Shown in pieces: positions 35,821 through 45,800 of a stretch of DNA of 64,000 bases. The translations under genes and the position numbers were made by a program. The stretch's first letter is position 1; each line of letters opens with the position of its first letter. The stretch is from IMG/VR virus record IMGVR_UViG_3300024496_000013, positions 62,001-126,000 of that record; one strand, 5' to 3'. The notes under the pieces are model-generated. The model searched no databases. It saw only the letters and a program-made list of their open reading frames with translations, and had not been told where the DNA came from. Origin of the DNA: a virus.

Positions 35821-37631
35821 GTGAAAGCAAGAATCCAATGTTAAACACTGGCTGGATCGCAGCCATAGCTAGAGGTCATAATTCAGGTATCTGTCTATTC
35901 AAAGACGGAGAGATCGTTTTTTCTGCTGAAGAAGAAAGATTTACCAGACAGAAATACGACGGCGGTCCGTATGCTTCGATGATGAAAATCAAAGAATACA
36001 CAGACAAAATCGATTATCTAGTAGTAGCACACACACAAAAATTAAATGAAACTGCGGGTCGTGTTGACTATTCTGGTGATGATGTATACACAGGATTAGC
36101 TCGTAAGATGAATCTTATTGATCGAAAAGCTGATTTACATAATCATCCTCAAGTAATTGACCTTAGTTTTATGCATCATAAGCTACACGCTGCTTGTGCG
36201 TTTTATCGTTCGGGATTTGATGATGCTGTAGCATTGATTGTAGATGGTGCCGGTACTTTCATCCAGATGTCTTATGCTAACCAACCTATATGGGTATGGG
36301 AAGTAGAAAGTATCGTAGACTGTTCATATCCATCAAAGTTCAAAACTTTGTACAAGCATTATGGTACTAGAGAGCCTATTGCTGGTGCTATCGAAACTAG
36401 CATTCCGTCTGATCAGTACGGTGAAGTAAATGATTTTCATGCTGCCGTATTATCAGACAGAGCAGGTATCGTTAAGACTTACGAAGCAGTCACAGAATAT
36501 TGTGGGTTCAGTGCTATCGAAGCAGGCAAGACTATGGGATTGTTCCCATACGGACAGAAAAACGATAAGATTCCTCCATTGTTTGATTTTACATCTAAGG
36601 TACCCTTATCAAACAGAAATGTTATAGTTCCAGCATATCCTTCGTCTGCTAGAGTCAACGCACAACTATTTGATTATTTGGACGAAGAAATTCCAGAAGG
36701 AGTAGATCCTACTAAATTACAAAGTCGTAGAGATTTGGCTTATGCTTGTCAAACACAGACTCAAGACCAAGTAGTGAGATTGATACGAAAAGCTGTAGAA
36801 ATTAGCGGCAAGAAGAAAGTAGTGATCAGCGGTGGCTATGGTCTTAACTGTGTGGCCAATTATCATTATCTAGAAGCATTGAAAGACGGGGGTATCGAAA
36901 TTTATGTAGAACCTATCTCTAACGATGCCGGAACAGCTATGGGAGCAGGACTGATGTTTTGGCATGCCATGACTGACAACACAGACATACAGAAACTAGA
37001 TACCCTTTACCTCGGACCTAAGTACGAATATACACAGGAAGAAATTGCGGAAAAGGTCAAGTACGCAGGTGGCGAGTTGACAGACGCTACCAATGAACAA
37101 GTAGTAGAACTGCTACGTTCTAAGAATATCGTGACGATCTTCCAAGGTAGATCAGAAAACGGTCCGAGGGCCCTAGGCAATAGAAGTGTTTTATTTGATC
37201 CTACATTTCCAGATGGAAAGGATTTTGTAAACACTGTCAAACGTCGAGAATATTTCCGTCCTTTTGCGGGCAGCATTATACATGATGTTGTACATGATTG
37301 GTTTGATCTGCGCGGCATGGATGAAAGTCCTCACATGATGTATGCTGTAAACTGTAAGCCCGGAATCGCAGAAAAGATACCCAGCATCATACACGTAGAC
37401 GGTACCTGTAGAATACAGACTGTAAAACGTGAGCAAAATCCTCATTATTATGATTTGATCAAGGCTTTTTATACAGCTACAGGAATTCCTATCCTGTTTA
37501 ATACCAGCTTTAATTTGGGCGGTGATCCGCTAGTAGAAACACTAGATGATGCTATAGATACCTTGATACGCAGCGATATAGAGTATCTGTACCTGCCAGA
37601 ATACGGCAAACTGATCAAAATAGCCAACTGA
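35817..37631 (+). CDS. Carbamoyltransferase, NodU/TobZ family
   Basis: A 604-aa protein of normal family length. The N-terminal ASKHA/Kae1-like domain has 'IARGHNSGICLFKDGEIVFSAEEERF', metal-binding histidines in 'HHKLHAACAFYRSGFDD', 'DGAG', and 'ISGGYGLNCVANYHYLE'. The C-terminal YrdC-like part has 'ENGPRALGNRSVLFDP', 'REYFRPFAGSI' and 'FNTSFNLGGDPLVETLDDAI'. The family makes carbamoyl-adenylate from carbamoyl phosphate and ATP and transfers carbamoyl to a sugar hydroxyl or similar group. Coupled by ATGA overlap to the GT9 gene, so the two probably act on one glycan. Ends just before an intrinsic terminator. Confidence 0.87.
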   Translation: MSESKNPMLNTGWIAAIARGHNSGICLFKDGEIVFSAEEERFTRQKYDGGPYASMMKIKEYTDKIDYLVVAHTQKLNETAGRVDYSGDDVYTGLARKMNLIDRKADLHNHPQVIDLSFMHHKLHAACAFYRSGFDDAVALIVDGAGTFIQMSYANQPIWVWEVESIVDCSYPSKFKTLYKHYGTREPIAGAIETSIPSDQYGEVNDFHAAVLSDRAGIVKTYEAVTEYCGFSAIEAGKTMGLFPYGQKNDKIPPLFDFTSKVPLSNRNVIVPAYPSSARVNAQLFDYLDEEIPEGVDPTKLQSRRDLAYACQTQTQDQVVRLIRKAVEISGKKKVVISGGYGLNCVANYHYLEALKDGGIEIYVEPISNDAGTAMGAGLMFWHAMTDNTDIQKLDTLYLGPKYEYTQEEIAEKVKYAGGELTDATNEQVVELLRSKNIVTIFQGRSENGPRALGNRSVLFDPTFPDGKDFVNTVKRREYFRPFAGSIIHDVVHDWFDLRGMDESPHMMYAVNCKPGIAEKIPSIIHVDGTCRIQTVKREQNPHYYDLIKAFYTATGIPILFNTSFNLGGDPLVETLDDAIDTLIRSDIEYLYLPEYGKLIKIAN

Positions 37632-37656
37632 AAAAAGCCCCGCAAGGGGCTTTTTT
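37631..37656 (+). terminator. Intrinsic terminator after carbamoyltransferase
   Basis: Stem AAAAAGCCCC / GGGGCTTTTT with a GCAA tetraloop and T run; overlaps the end of the carbamoyltransferase stop codon region. Confidence 0.92.
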
Positions 37657-37672
37657 ATTATGTCCGAAATCA

Positions 37673-37680
37673 GTTAAATA
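37673..37680 (+). promoter_or_regulatory. T4-type late promoter (GTTAAATA)
   Basis: GTTAAATA 20 nt before ATG 37701, following the terminator by 16 bases; leader contains CAAGAGAG. Confidence 0.55.
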
Positions 37681-37700
37681 CATAATACAAGAGAGTGACC

Positions 37701-39248
37701 ATGACTGATTTCAACAAGTTTTTTAACATAGACGTAAAGAACACATTAGGGTTAAAAAACGGGGTGAACTTTAACTATAAAGGGCCCTGGGTACAGGTCT
37801 ATGAAAATACAGAACTAGATCGTTGGTATGTTGGTGATTTTGCCAGCGCCAATTATCATATTTCTATCGAATTCAACTCTAACAAAAAAGAAACATTATC
37901 AGTTTTAGTAGTTGCCCGCCCAGGGTATGCCAACTATACAGTTTACGGGCGTGTGGCTATCGACGATGAATTAGTTGATATATCTGCGGTGGTTAATAAT
38001 AACCATCTATCTTTGATATTGAATCCAAAAGTAGCAGCATACAAAGGTATGCGAGCAATATTTACAGCCACATATGCTGGTACGTTGACCGCACTATCTA
38101 TACCTGCTACCCCGACATTTTTAGTCCCAGATACTAGTCCAAATTCAGGCAGCGGAACTCCTGGTACCGGCAGTTCGGCTATAGATCTAACCAGCATCAC
38201 TACAGATGTAGTACCTTTAGATACCGGAGTTAAAGACCTAGGCAAAACAGGAAAACGCTGGAGAGATCTTTTCATCAGCGGAAATTTAAACATCAATGGC
38301 GCTATCATTGGTGCTTCTAACAATGCTGTCGATTTACCAACAGGTAGCACTATCGGCGGATCTACGTTAAAATCTTTTTCTACGGTTTCGGTAGCAGGAC
38401 AAAACAGTATAACAACTTCTTTAGTAGGTGACAGTTTTACTATAGCAGCAGGAACTGGTATTTCTTTAACCACCGATTCTATTAATAAAGTATTAACTAT
38501 AACCAACACAGGATCCGGCAGCAGCAGTGGTGGAACTACAGTTTCTGCGTCAGGTTTTGGCATCATAGCGGTTTCTGGACAGAACAATGTGTTGGCTACT
38601 AGATCGACAGACTCAGTACAGTTCATAGCCGGTAGTGGTATGACTATTACCACTAACCCTACGAACAAAACGATAACTTTTGTGTCATCGGGCGGAAGTG
38701 GTGGCAGTGGCGGAACAGCAACACAGGCCATAATCAATGAAATCACGACAGGTGAATATCCGATGGTGCTAGCTGCCGGTATCGATCCTTTGTCTGGCAA
38801 GGCTCTTTATGCTAACACAAACTATAAGCTCAATATCGATACCGGCGTATTAAGTGTATCGTCTACTAGTTCTCGATGGGCAGACTTAGCAGAAAATTAT
38901 CTAGCTGATCGAGACTATGCTCCGGGTACCGTTGTAGAATTTGGTGGACAATTAGAAATTACCCAAGCTGGCGTAGTATCAAAAAAGATAGCAGGAATCA
39001 TATCAACTAGACCGGCACACCTCATGAATGGAGAATTGAAAGGCGAGTATGTAAAACCTGTAGCACTAGCAGGAAGAGTTCCGTGTAAAGTAACAGGTAA
39101 GGTTAAAAAAGGTGACATGATGGTCAGTGCCGGGGGCGGAAAAGCCAAGGCATCTTCTAATCCCGAAATAGGCTCAGTTATCGGAAAAGCATTAGAAGAT
39201 TTTGATGGGGTTGACGGTACGATAGAAGTCGTAGTCGGTAGAATTTGA
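37701..39248 (+). CDS. Fibre/appendage protein with conserved C-terminal domain
   Basis: A 516-aa protein starting MTDFNKFFNIDVKNTLG. I chose ATG 37701, with AAGAGAG at good distance; an in-frame GTG at 37695 is less likely. Residues about 1-145 form a beta-rich head. Residues 165-320 contain 'LDTGVKDLGKTGKRWRDLFISG' and repeated 'G.NSITTSLVGDSFTIAAG' units as in other phage fibres. The C-terminal 130 residues ('SSRWADLAENYLADRDYAPGT', then 'VALAGRVPCKVTGKVKKGD') are a module common at the ends of T4-like marine phage fibres, reminiscent of intramolecular-chaperone or Peptidase_G2-like ends; I cannot see a cleavage motif with confidence. Confidence 0.78.
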   Translation: MTDFNKFFNIDVKNTLGLKNGVNFNYKGPWVQVYENTELDRWYVGDFASANYHISIEFNSNKKETLSVLVVARPGYANYTVYGRVAIDDELVDISAVVNNNHLSLILNPKVAAYKGMRAIFTATYAGTLTALSIPATPTFLVPDTSPNSGSGTPGTGSSAIDLTSITTDVVPLDTGVKDLGKTGKRWRDLFISGNLNINGAIIGASNNAVDLPTGSTIGGSTLKSFSTVSVAGQNSITTSLVGDSFTIAAGTGISLTTDSINKVLTITNTGSGSSSGGTTVSASGFGIIAVSGQNNVLATRSTDSVQFIAGSGMTITTNPTNKTITFVSSGGSGGSGGTATQAIINEITTGEYPMVLAAGIDPLSGKALYANTNYKLNIDTGVLSVSSTSSRWADLAENYLADRDYAPGTVVEFGGQLEITQAGVVSKKIAGIISTRPAHLMNGELKGEYVKPVALAGRVPCKVTGKVKKGDMMVSAGGGKAKASSNPEIGSVIGKALEDFDGVDGTIEVVVGRI

Positions 39249-39251
39249 TCA

Positions 39252-39259
39252 AATAAATA
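39252..39259 (+). promoter_or_regulatory. T4-type late promoter (AATAAATA)
   Basis: AATAAATA 19 nt before ATG 39279, just after the stop of the preceding gene. Confidence 0.6.
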
Positions 39260-39278
39260 TAGGGCTAGCGGGTAAAAA

Positions 39279-39827
39279 ATGACTACAAACAGCAAAAGAT
39301 TAAGCTCAGATTATGGATTTAAAAGTCCTGGATTTTCTGTAGATTCAAACGGAAACATCACCGGTACCAGTTTAGGTATAAAAGGTGTAAGTATCATCGA
39401 TAGCACAGGAGCATTGACATCCAACGTCAAAATTACTTCTATCGAAGTCCTGGGATCTTTACAAAATCTCGATGTCAATGGCAATGTAAACATACGTAAT
39501 GGCAGTGTTTCTAGACTGTCAGTTAACGCAGGAAGAGTAGTGATCAAAAGTGGTACTACTGGCACTATCGACAATATGAATATCGGTACTATAACACCTG
39601 GAACAGTATCAACATATAATCTCAGTATAGTCAATAATGGCTCTAGTCCAGGTAATCTCAATGTCAGTGGCGCAGATATAGTAGCTAATAATGCTACAAT
39701 TTCGGGTAATATAATTGCCACAGGCTATATCTTGTTAGCCAATAGTCCAACCGCAGCCACTCACGCAGTTAGAAAAGACTATGTGGATTCTAGCGCGATT
39801 ACATACGCAGTAGCTTTTGGAGCATAA
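39279..39827 (+). CDS. Short fibre-type structural protein
   Basis: A 182-aa protein, beta-rich throughout, with fibre text 'VLGSLQNLDVNGNVNIRNG' and 'LNVSGADIVANNATISGNI'. It ends 'SPTAATHAVRKDYVDSSAITYAVAFGA'; the 'A..HAVRKDYVD' motif is a common terminal element of phage tail fibres. It sits between two larger fibre genes, 7 bases before the 2172-aa gene. Likely a fibre subunit or adaptor. Confidence 0.75.
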   Translation: MTTNSKRLSSDYGFKSPGFSVDSNGNITGTSLGIKGVSIIDSTGALTSNVKITSIEVLGSLQNLDVNGNVNIRNGSVSRLSVNAGRVVIKSGTTGTIDNMNIGTITPGTVSTYNLSIVNNGSSPGNLNVSGADIVANNATISGNIIATGYILLANSPTAATHAVRKDYVDSSAITYAVAFGA

Positions 39828-39834
39828 GTAAAAG

Positions 39835-42800
39835 ATGGCAAAGAAAAAAATAGACAACTATGTGTTTAGACCGGGTATAGGCTATAACAGCTATCTATAT
39901 CCCAATGCTTATGCTTCTCTAAATAACAACTTAAATTTTATACAGGCAGAAGTAACAGCATACTTAGACTACAAAATAGCTCAAGACACTGCGGTCAATT
40001 TGCTGCCTAATGCTGTAGCACTATTGACTAATAATAGACTTTGGTTAGCCAATGAAATAACAGCCTATATCGCATATAATGTTAGTCAAGGTACTCCAGG
40101 GTTTACTGGTCGAACTTATGATGCTGCTAAATGTACCAGCGACGTATCTAAAGTTATTACCGCATATATAAACGATTTACGATATGGCGGAAATGAAAAT
40201 ACTATAACGGCTATTTCATATTATTGGGTAGGTTCTGTTCCGCAGATTGCCGGCACAAGATTTTTAGAAATAGCAGGATATACCTATCTAAAATCTCTGA
40301 TAGCTAATTATGTGTTTACAAGAACAGCACCTCCCACAGTCTATCAATCAGGAACAGGTCTGACCCAAAACACATCAGGCTCAAATGCTGAATCATCAGC
40401 GGTAACTAAGATGAATGTTCTAACACAGAACACTATCGATGTTATTACTAGCGGATTGGGCAGCTTGCCGGCTACACAGTTAAAGACAGCTACATTTGCC
40501 AACTATACCTATGATTCTCAGTTGTGTATCAGAGATTTAAATTTTGTATTAAATGCCTATCTACATGATATACGTTACGGCGGCAATGAACAGACTGTCT
40601 ATGTTGTAGGATTTTACTGGAACGGTACAGTTGCGCAAGTTAACGGAAGTAGACAACCGGAAATACAAGCACACACCTATGTCTATCAATTGATAGCCAA
40701 TTATATTATTAAAAATCTTCAGACACCTACGCCTTATCAAGGTATAGTACCGCAGGTTATCGTACCGTCGTTGACATACGAAAGTGCGGCTGGCGCACAA
40801 GTCACTTATCTAGGTTCTACACTAGTTTCGGTTATTGCTAATGGGTTGTCTTCTTTACCGTCTATAATTCCAGCTACTAATGGACAGTTAAAAATACAAG
40901 GTAATTACACCTTAAGTGATTTCCTATTAATTACTAATACAACCACTAACACCATTATCTATAACTTTACTAATCCTGCCAACGGCGGTGTTATAGTTAC
41001 TAACAGTTCAGAATTTTCTGATCCTATGGTTAACAGTGGCGGCAACTTCCCCGATAATCCTATCACAGATAGTGATTTCCCTCAGTTTAGGCAGATAACA
41101 GATACAGTAACATTCATAGAATTTATATCAGATACTTCATCTATGAGCAGCACAGACAGTCTACAGATATTTGTAGAAGTGCCAGAGCTTACTGTAAGGC
41201 CATACGATTTTGGAACTGATGCTATCGAGCGTATGCGTGTGGCTACACCACAGTCCATGCTTGACGCTGACTTTGAATACGGACTTCAGCCTACCAAGTG
41301 GCAAGCTATAGCTATGGCTAGAGGATACCCTAGCATATACGAAATTCCTGGAACAGATCAGAATCTAATTTCTATTATAACTGATGCTTCAACAGGCACC
41401 AGTGGTGTAGGTGGCAGTCTTATCACTGTTACCACTGCTAGCAATCACGGATTTAGCACAGGACAACCTATAACAGTGAGAGGTCTAGATCCTTCTGTGT
41501 TTGGTTTTGCTAGAGCAGAAGGTAGTTATATCATCACGGCTGTACCAACGACAAAAAGTTTTTCATATTATGCCAAAGCAAAAGTAGGTACTGTTGCCAG
41601 CACATCGTTATTAACAACCTATACTAGTGTAAGACAGGGTGGGTTTTTTACCGGAGCTGAAATAGGTACGCCATCTTTTACTGTGCTCAGCAACGGATCT
41701 ACAGGTACTGTTACTACAGTATTTGCGACCAATTCTGGCAGTAACAGGTTTGCGTTCACTACCGCAGGTGCTCCATCTATTGGTGCTCCAATCTCCGGAA
41801 CTGGTATTCCTACAGGATCACAGATAACCAGTATCGTGGGTTCAGGTGGAGTTATTGTTACTCCTATATTAACTTCAGATTATCTAGCAGGAGTTTCGGA
41901 AATAGATGTTGCTAGTACAGCAAACATTCTCATCGGTGAAGCAGTAAACAATGGTGTAGGCACAGCTATATTTGTCACAGCAATCAACAATAATACTTTG
42001 ACATTCAGCGCACCTTTCCAGGCACCTTTAATAGGAAATACAGTGACTTATTCTACTGTATCAGGCACTAATATTGTTGGAACAGGTAATGGTGCTACTT
42101 TCAATGTGACTAGGAATTCTACAGTTGATTATACTGTAGCTGTCAACGCAGCCGGTACTGGTTATGCTGTTGGAGATACTATAAAAATCCTCGGCAGCAA
42201 TGTAGGTGGAGTCACACCAGTCCACGATTTCTATGTCACTGTTTCTGGATTATCTGGCAGCGGTATACTAACAGTAAACATAACCGGAGGAGTTGCTAAT
42301 CCTATTGATAACCAAACTATTTCGGCAGATAACACTGTCTATACGACTGCTAGCACCGGAACTAATGCTGTATTTTCAGTGACACGCGGAGTATCAGCTT
42401 ACACCGTTAACATCACCAATGGTGGCAGTGGCTATAGTATCAATGAAACTTTTACAATCTTAGGAACAGCATTTACCTTTGGTGCTACGACTGCCAATGA
42501 TGTTACTATAACAGTAGTAGATGTTTCTGCGTCATACACGGGTGTCAGTGGTACAGTTTCACCAGCAGGTGGTAATGGAGCTACTTTCAATGTTACTAGA
42601 GTAAACGCAGTCTATACATTGGTCACCTTGGTTAATCCTGGAACTAACTATTCTCTAGGCGATACTATCACTATATTAGGAACAGATCTAGGTGGTACTA
42701 CCACGACTAACGATCTTACCATATCAGTGTCAGGAATTGGTGTCACAGGTAATGTGGCGTCATTTACGTTCTCAGGTACAGCCGGCGGGACTGGAGCGGT

Positions 42801-45800
42801 AGCCACTATCAGTGTCTCAGGCACAGCTAACTCGATCACGACTTATTCGGCTGTTTCTGGAACTAACGTAGAATCACAAGGATCACTAGCAAGTTTCAAC
42901 ATCACACGACAGACGTCGCTTTACTCTTCGGTCACGCTAGCAACTAATGGTATAGGCTATGCTACTGGAAATAGAATATTAATATTAGGAACAGCTCTAG
43001 GAGGAGCAAGTCCTGCTAACGATCTAGTTATAACTGTCGGTTCTGTCAACGGTGTCGGAGTTATATCTACAGTGTCGTATGATACGGGACAAGCAGCAGC
43101 AGGTGGCACCACTTTTGCTCTTTATTCTACCATTACATTCAGTGACGTTACATCGCAAGCAGTGCCAGCTAGCACATCTATCAATTATGCAGCACTGGCT
43201 ACTATACGTGTTGACTTTGCTAATTACCACGGATTCGTACCAGGTAGCTCGATCATTGTAGCGGTCACTTCAGATAACGGAGTGAACAATCACAATCTTG
43301 CCGGCGGTAGTTATTTTATTACACAGGTACCAACAGCGACATCGATACAATTTTTTGCTAGAGCAGCGGGAACTATTACAGGCACGATACTTGGTAGAGT
43401 TTATGCTAGACCCGACAGCTTCTTTGTACACAGACCGTTCGACGGTGGTGTACAGCTAGGCACCAGCGGACCACAACATGGCGCACAGGCTATACGTCAA
43501 AGCAAGAAATATATTCGTTATCAATCAGGTAAAGGTATCATGTATACTACAGGTGCGTTATTCGCGCCCAGTTATACATTACAAAGTGCTACAGCATCAC
43601 CTAATGTAGAAGTAGGAACTATACTAACATTTACCACAGACGACACTGATCATGGTCTACAGATAAATGGTAGGATCAGAATATCAGGAATAACTACACC
43701 TGGTTATGATGGGGATTATGACGTTTATAATATTGTCAACGAAAGAACTTTCCAAGTAGTGTCATTATATAGATTAGGTTCTCAAACAGCACAGTTAGGT
43801 AATGACGCAGTCGTTTCTGTCTTGAACTGGCAAGGTGCTGCTGTTCGAGCAGGCACATTTGACGACCAAAATGGAATTTTTTGGGAATACGACGGAGCAA
43901 ATCTATGGGCAGTACAAAGATCAGCTACCAAACAGCTAGCAGGTACTGTAGCAGCAATACCCAATAGTAATTTAATCACAGGAACTAACACTAGATTTAG
44001 AGATCAATTAAAAGCCGGCGATACTCTGGTAATACGTGGTATGACCCATGTAGTGACTTCAGTCGTTGATCAAACTACTATGTATGTAACTCCTGATTAT
44101 CGAGGAGTTAACAACGTAAGCGGAGCTAAGATCTGTGCGGTTACAGAAAAACGTGTTCCACAATATCAATGGAATATCGATAGGCTAGATGGTAGAGGTC
44201 CTAGCGGATATAAACTAGACATCACAAAGATGCAGATGATCGGATTACAATGGTCATGGTATGGTGCTGGTTTTATCGATTGGATGTTAAGAGGATCGAA
44301 CGGTAATTTCATATTCTGCCATAGAATGAGAAATTCCAATGTTAACTACGAAGCATACATGCGAACTGGTAACATGCCTGTTCGTTACGAAGTACAGAAT
44401 TATACAAAAAATGCCGCGTTAGCAGCAGATATGACTGCTACACAAAATACCATAGTCTTAGATGATGCTACGACATTTCCTACATTCGGAACTGTCTATA
44501 TCGATAATGAATTGATGTACTACAGCGGTAAAACCAATAACACACTGACTGGTGTTACCAGACAAGCTCAACTGAATAATTTTACAGCAGGAGCAGCAAG
44601 AAGTTATACAGCAGGACCTTCTACTACACACAGCACAAGAACCGGAGTAGTACTAGTCAGTAACACCGTAACTCCTCAGATTAGCCACTGGGGTTCTGCG
44701 ATGATCACTGATGGAAGATTCGATGAGGATAGAGGATATTTGTTCAGCTATACCAGTTCAGGAACTAGTATTTCCACTACTAAAGTCACTGCGTTCTTGA
44801 TTAGATTGGCTCCTAGCGTTAGTAACGCGGTAGTAGGAGATCTTGGTGATAGAGAGTTGATTAATAGAGCTCAGTTATTGCTACAAGAAATTTCTATCAC
44901 GACAGAAGCTAACGCTTCGGGCGGTGTAGTTATCGAAGGTATATTAAATCCGCAAAACTATCCAACTAACCCCGGCGATATCACTTGGGGTGGATTGAGT
45001 GGTCTGTCACAAGGTGGTCAGCCAAGCTTCGCACAGATCGCTCCTGGTGGTTCTGTAAACTGGAACGGTGGTGCTACTACAACTACTGCTACGATAACAG
45101 TGATTAATCCGATTACTACTACCGTTACTGTGCCTACTGGCACAGCATTCAATAGATCTAGCGGTACCAGTTTCTTCTATGTAACTAAAACATCATGGGA
45201 TACTGCTGGAGCATTCAATGGCATCAATATCAGCGATGGTAAATTTACCACAACCGGTACCAAGGTTTCTAGCGTTACTGCTAGCCCGGCACCCCAGGCT
45301 ACCACTTTACCTCTAGTCGTGGGATCGGCTACTATAGCTTTCTCCCAAAGTAATAATCAAAATGTACAATATTTTACACAGACTAGTTGGCAAAATCTAA
45401 ACGCAAAGGTCGGATATAGTGTATACACATTAGATAATTCATTCCCATCTGGTACAACTATAACACAGATACAGGGACCTTTTAATTTTTCAGGAATCAA
45501 CTATTATCAAGTAACCTTTAGCCAACTGTCTCAGCAGCAGAAAAATCAAGGATCGACTGTACAATTCCAATTTGGTGGCACAGTGAATGCTGGTACACAG
45601 ACTCTGTATTTTACACAAAGTTCTTGGGCAGCAAGACCTATAGATACTACCACAGGACAGACCACAAACAGCATTTATTTTACCAACGGTACTACCATAA
45701 GCACAATAGGTAGTTTAGATACGTTTGCTGGGTCTGGATTCTTTCCAGTAACATTTAGTACCGGTACACTCACTTCAGTGGCCGGTGCCGCCACTGTGGT

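Noticed and set aside
37695-37700. GTG start for the 37701 fibre gene
   Set aside because: ATG 37701 has the better-spaced AAGAGAG site; the GTG would add only two residues.
37943-38800. Minus-strand open frame of 285 codons
   Set aside because: It lies fully inside the 37701 fibre gene. Its translation is low-complexity (V, L, P, S) and mirrors fibre repeat DNA; no start signal. Similar shadows at 54858-55409, 55491-55874, 8093-8467, 8579-8968, 14830-15252, 39311-39721 and 21214-21567 were dropped for the same reason.
39000-39248. Self-cleaving Peptidase_G2-type C-terminus in the 37701 protein
   Set aside because: The domain is reminiscent of such ends but no clear cleavage motif is visible, so no proteolytic activity is claimed.
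39823-39830. CATAAGTA before the 2172-aa gene as a late promoter
   Set aside because: The gap to ATG is 4 nt, not 5, and the motif is formed by the stop codon of the upstream gene; too weak to annotate.
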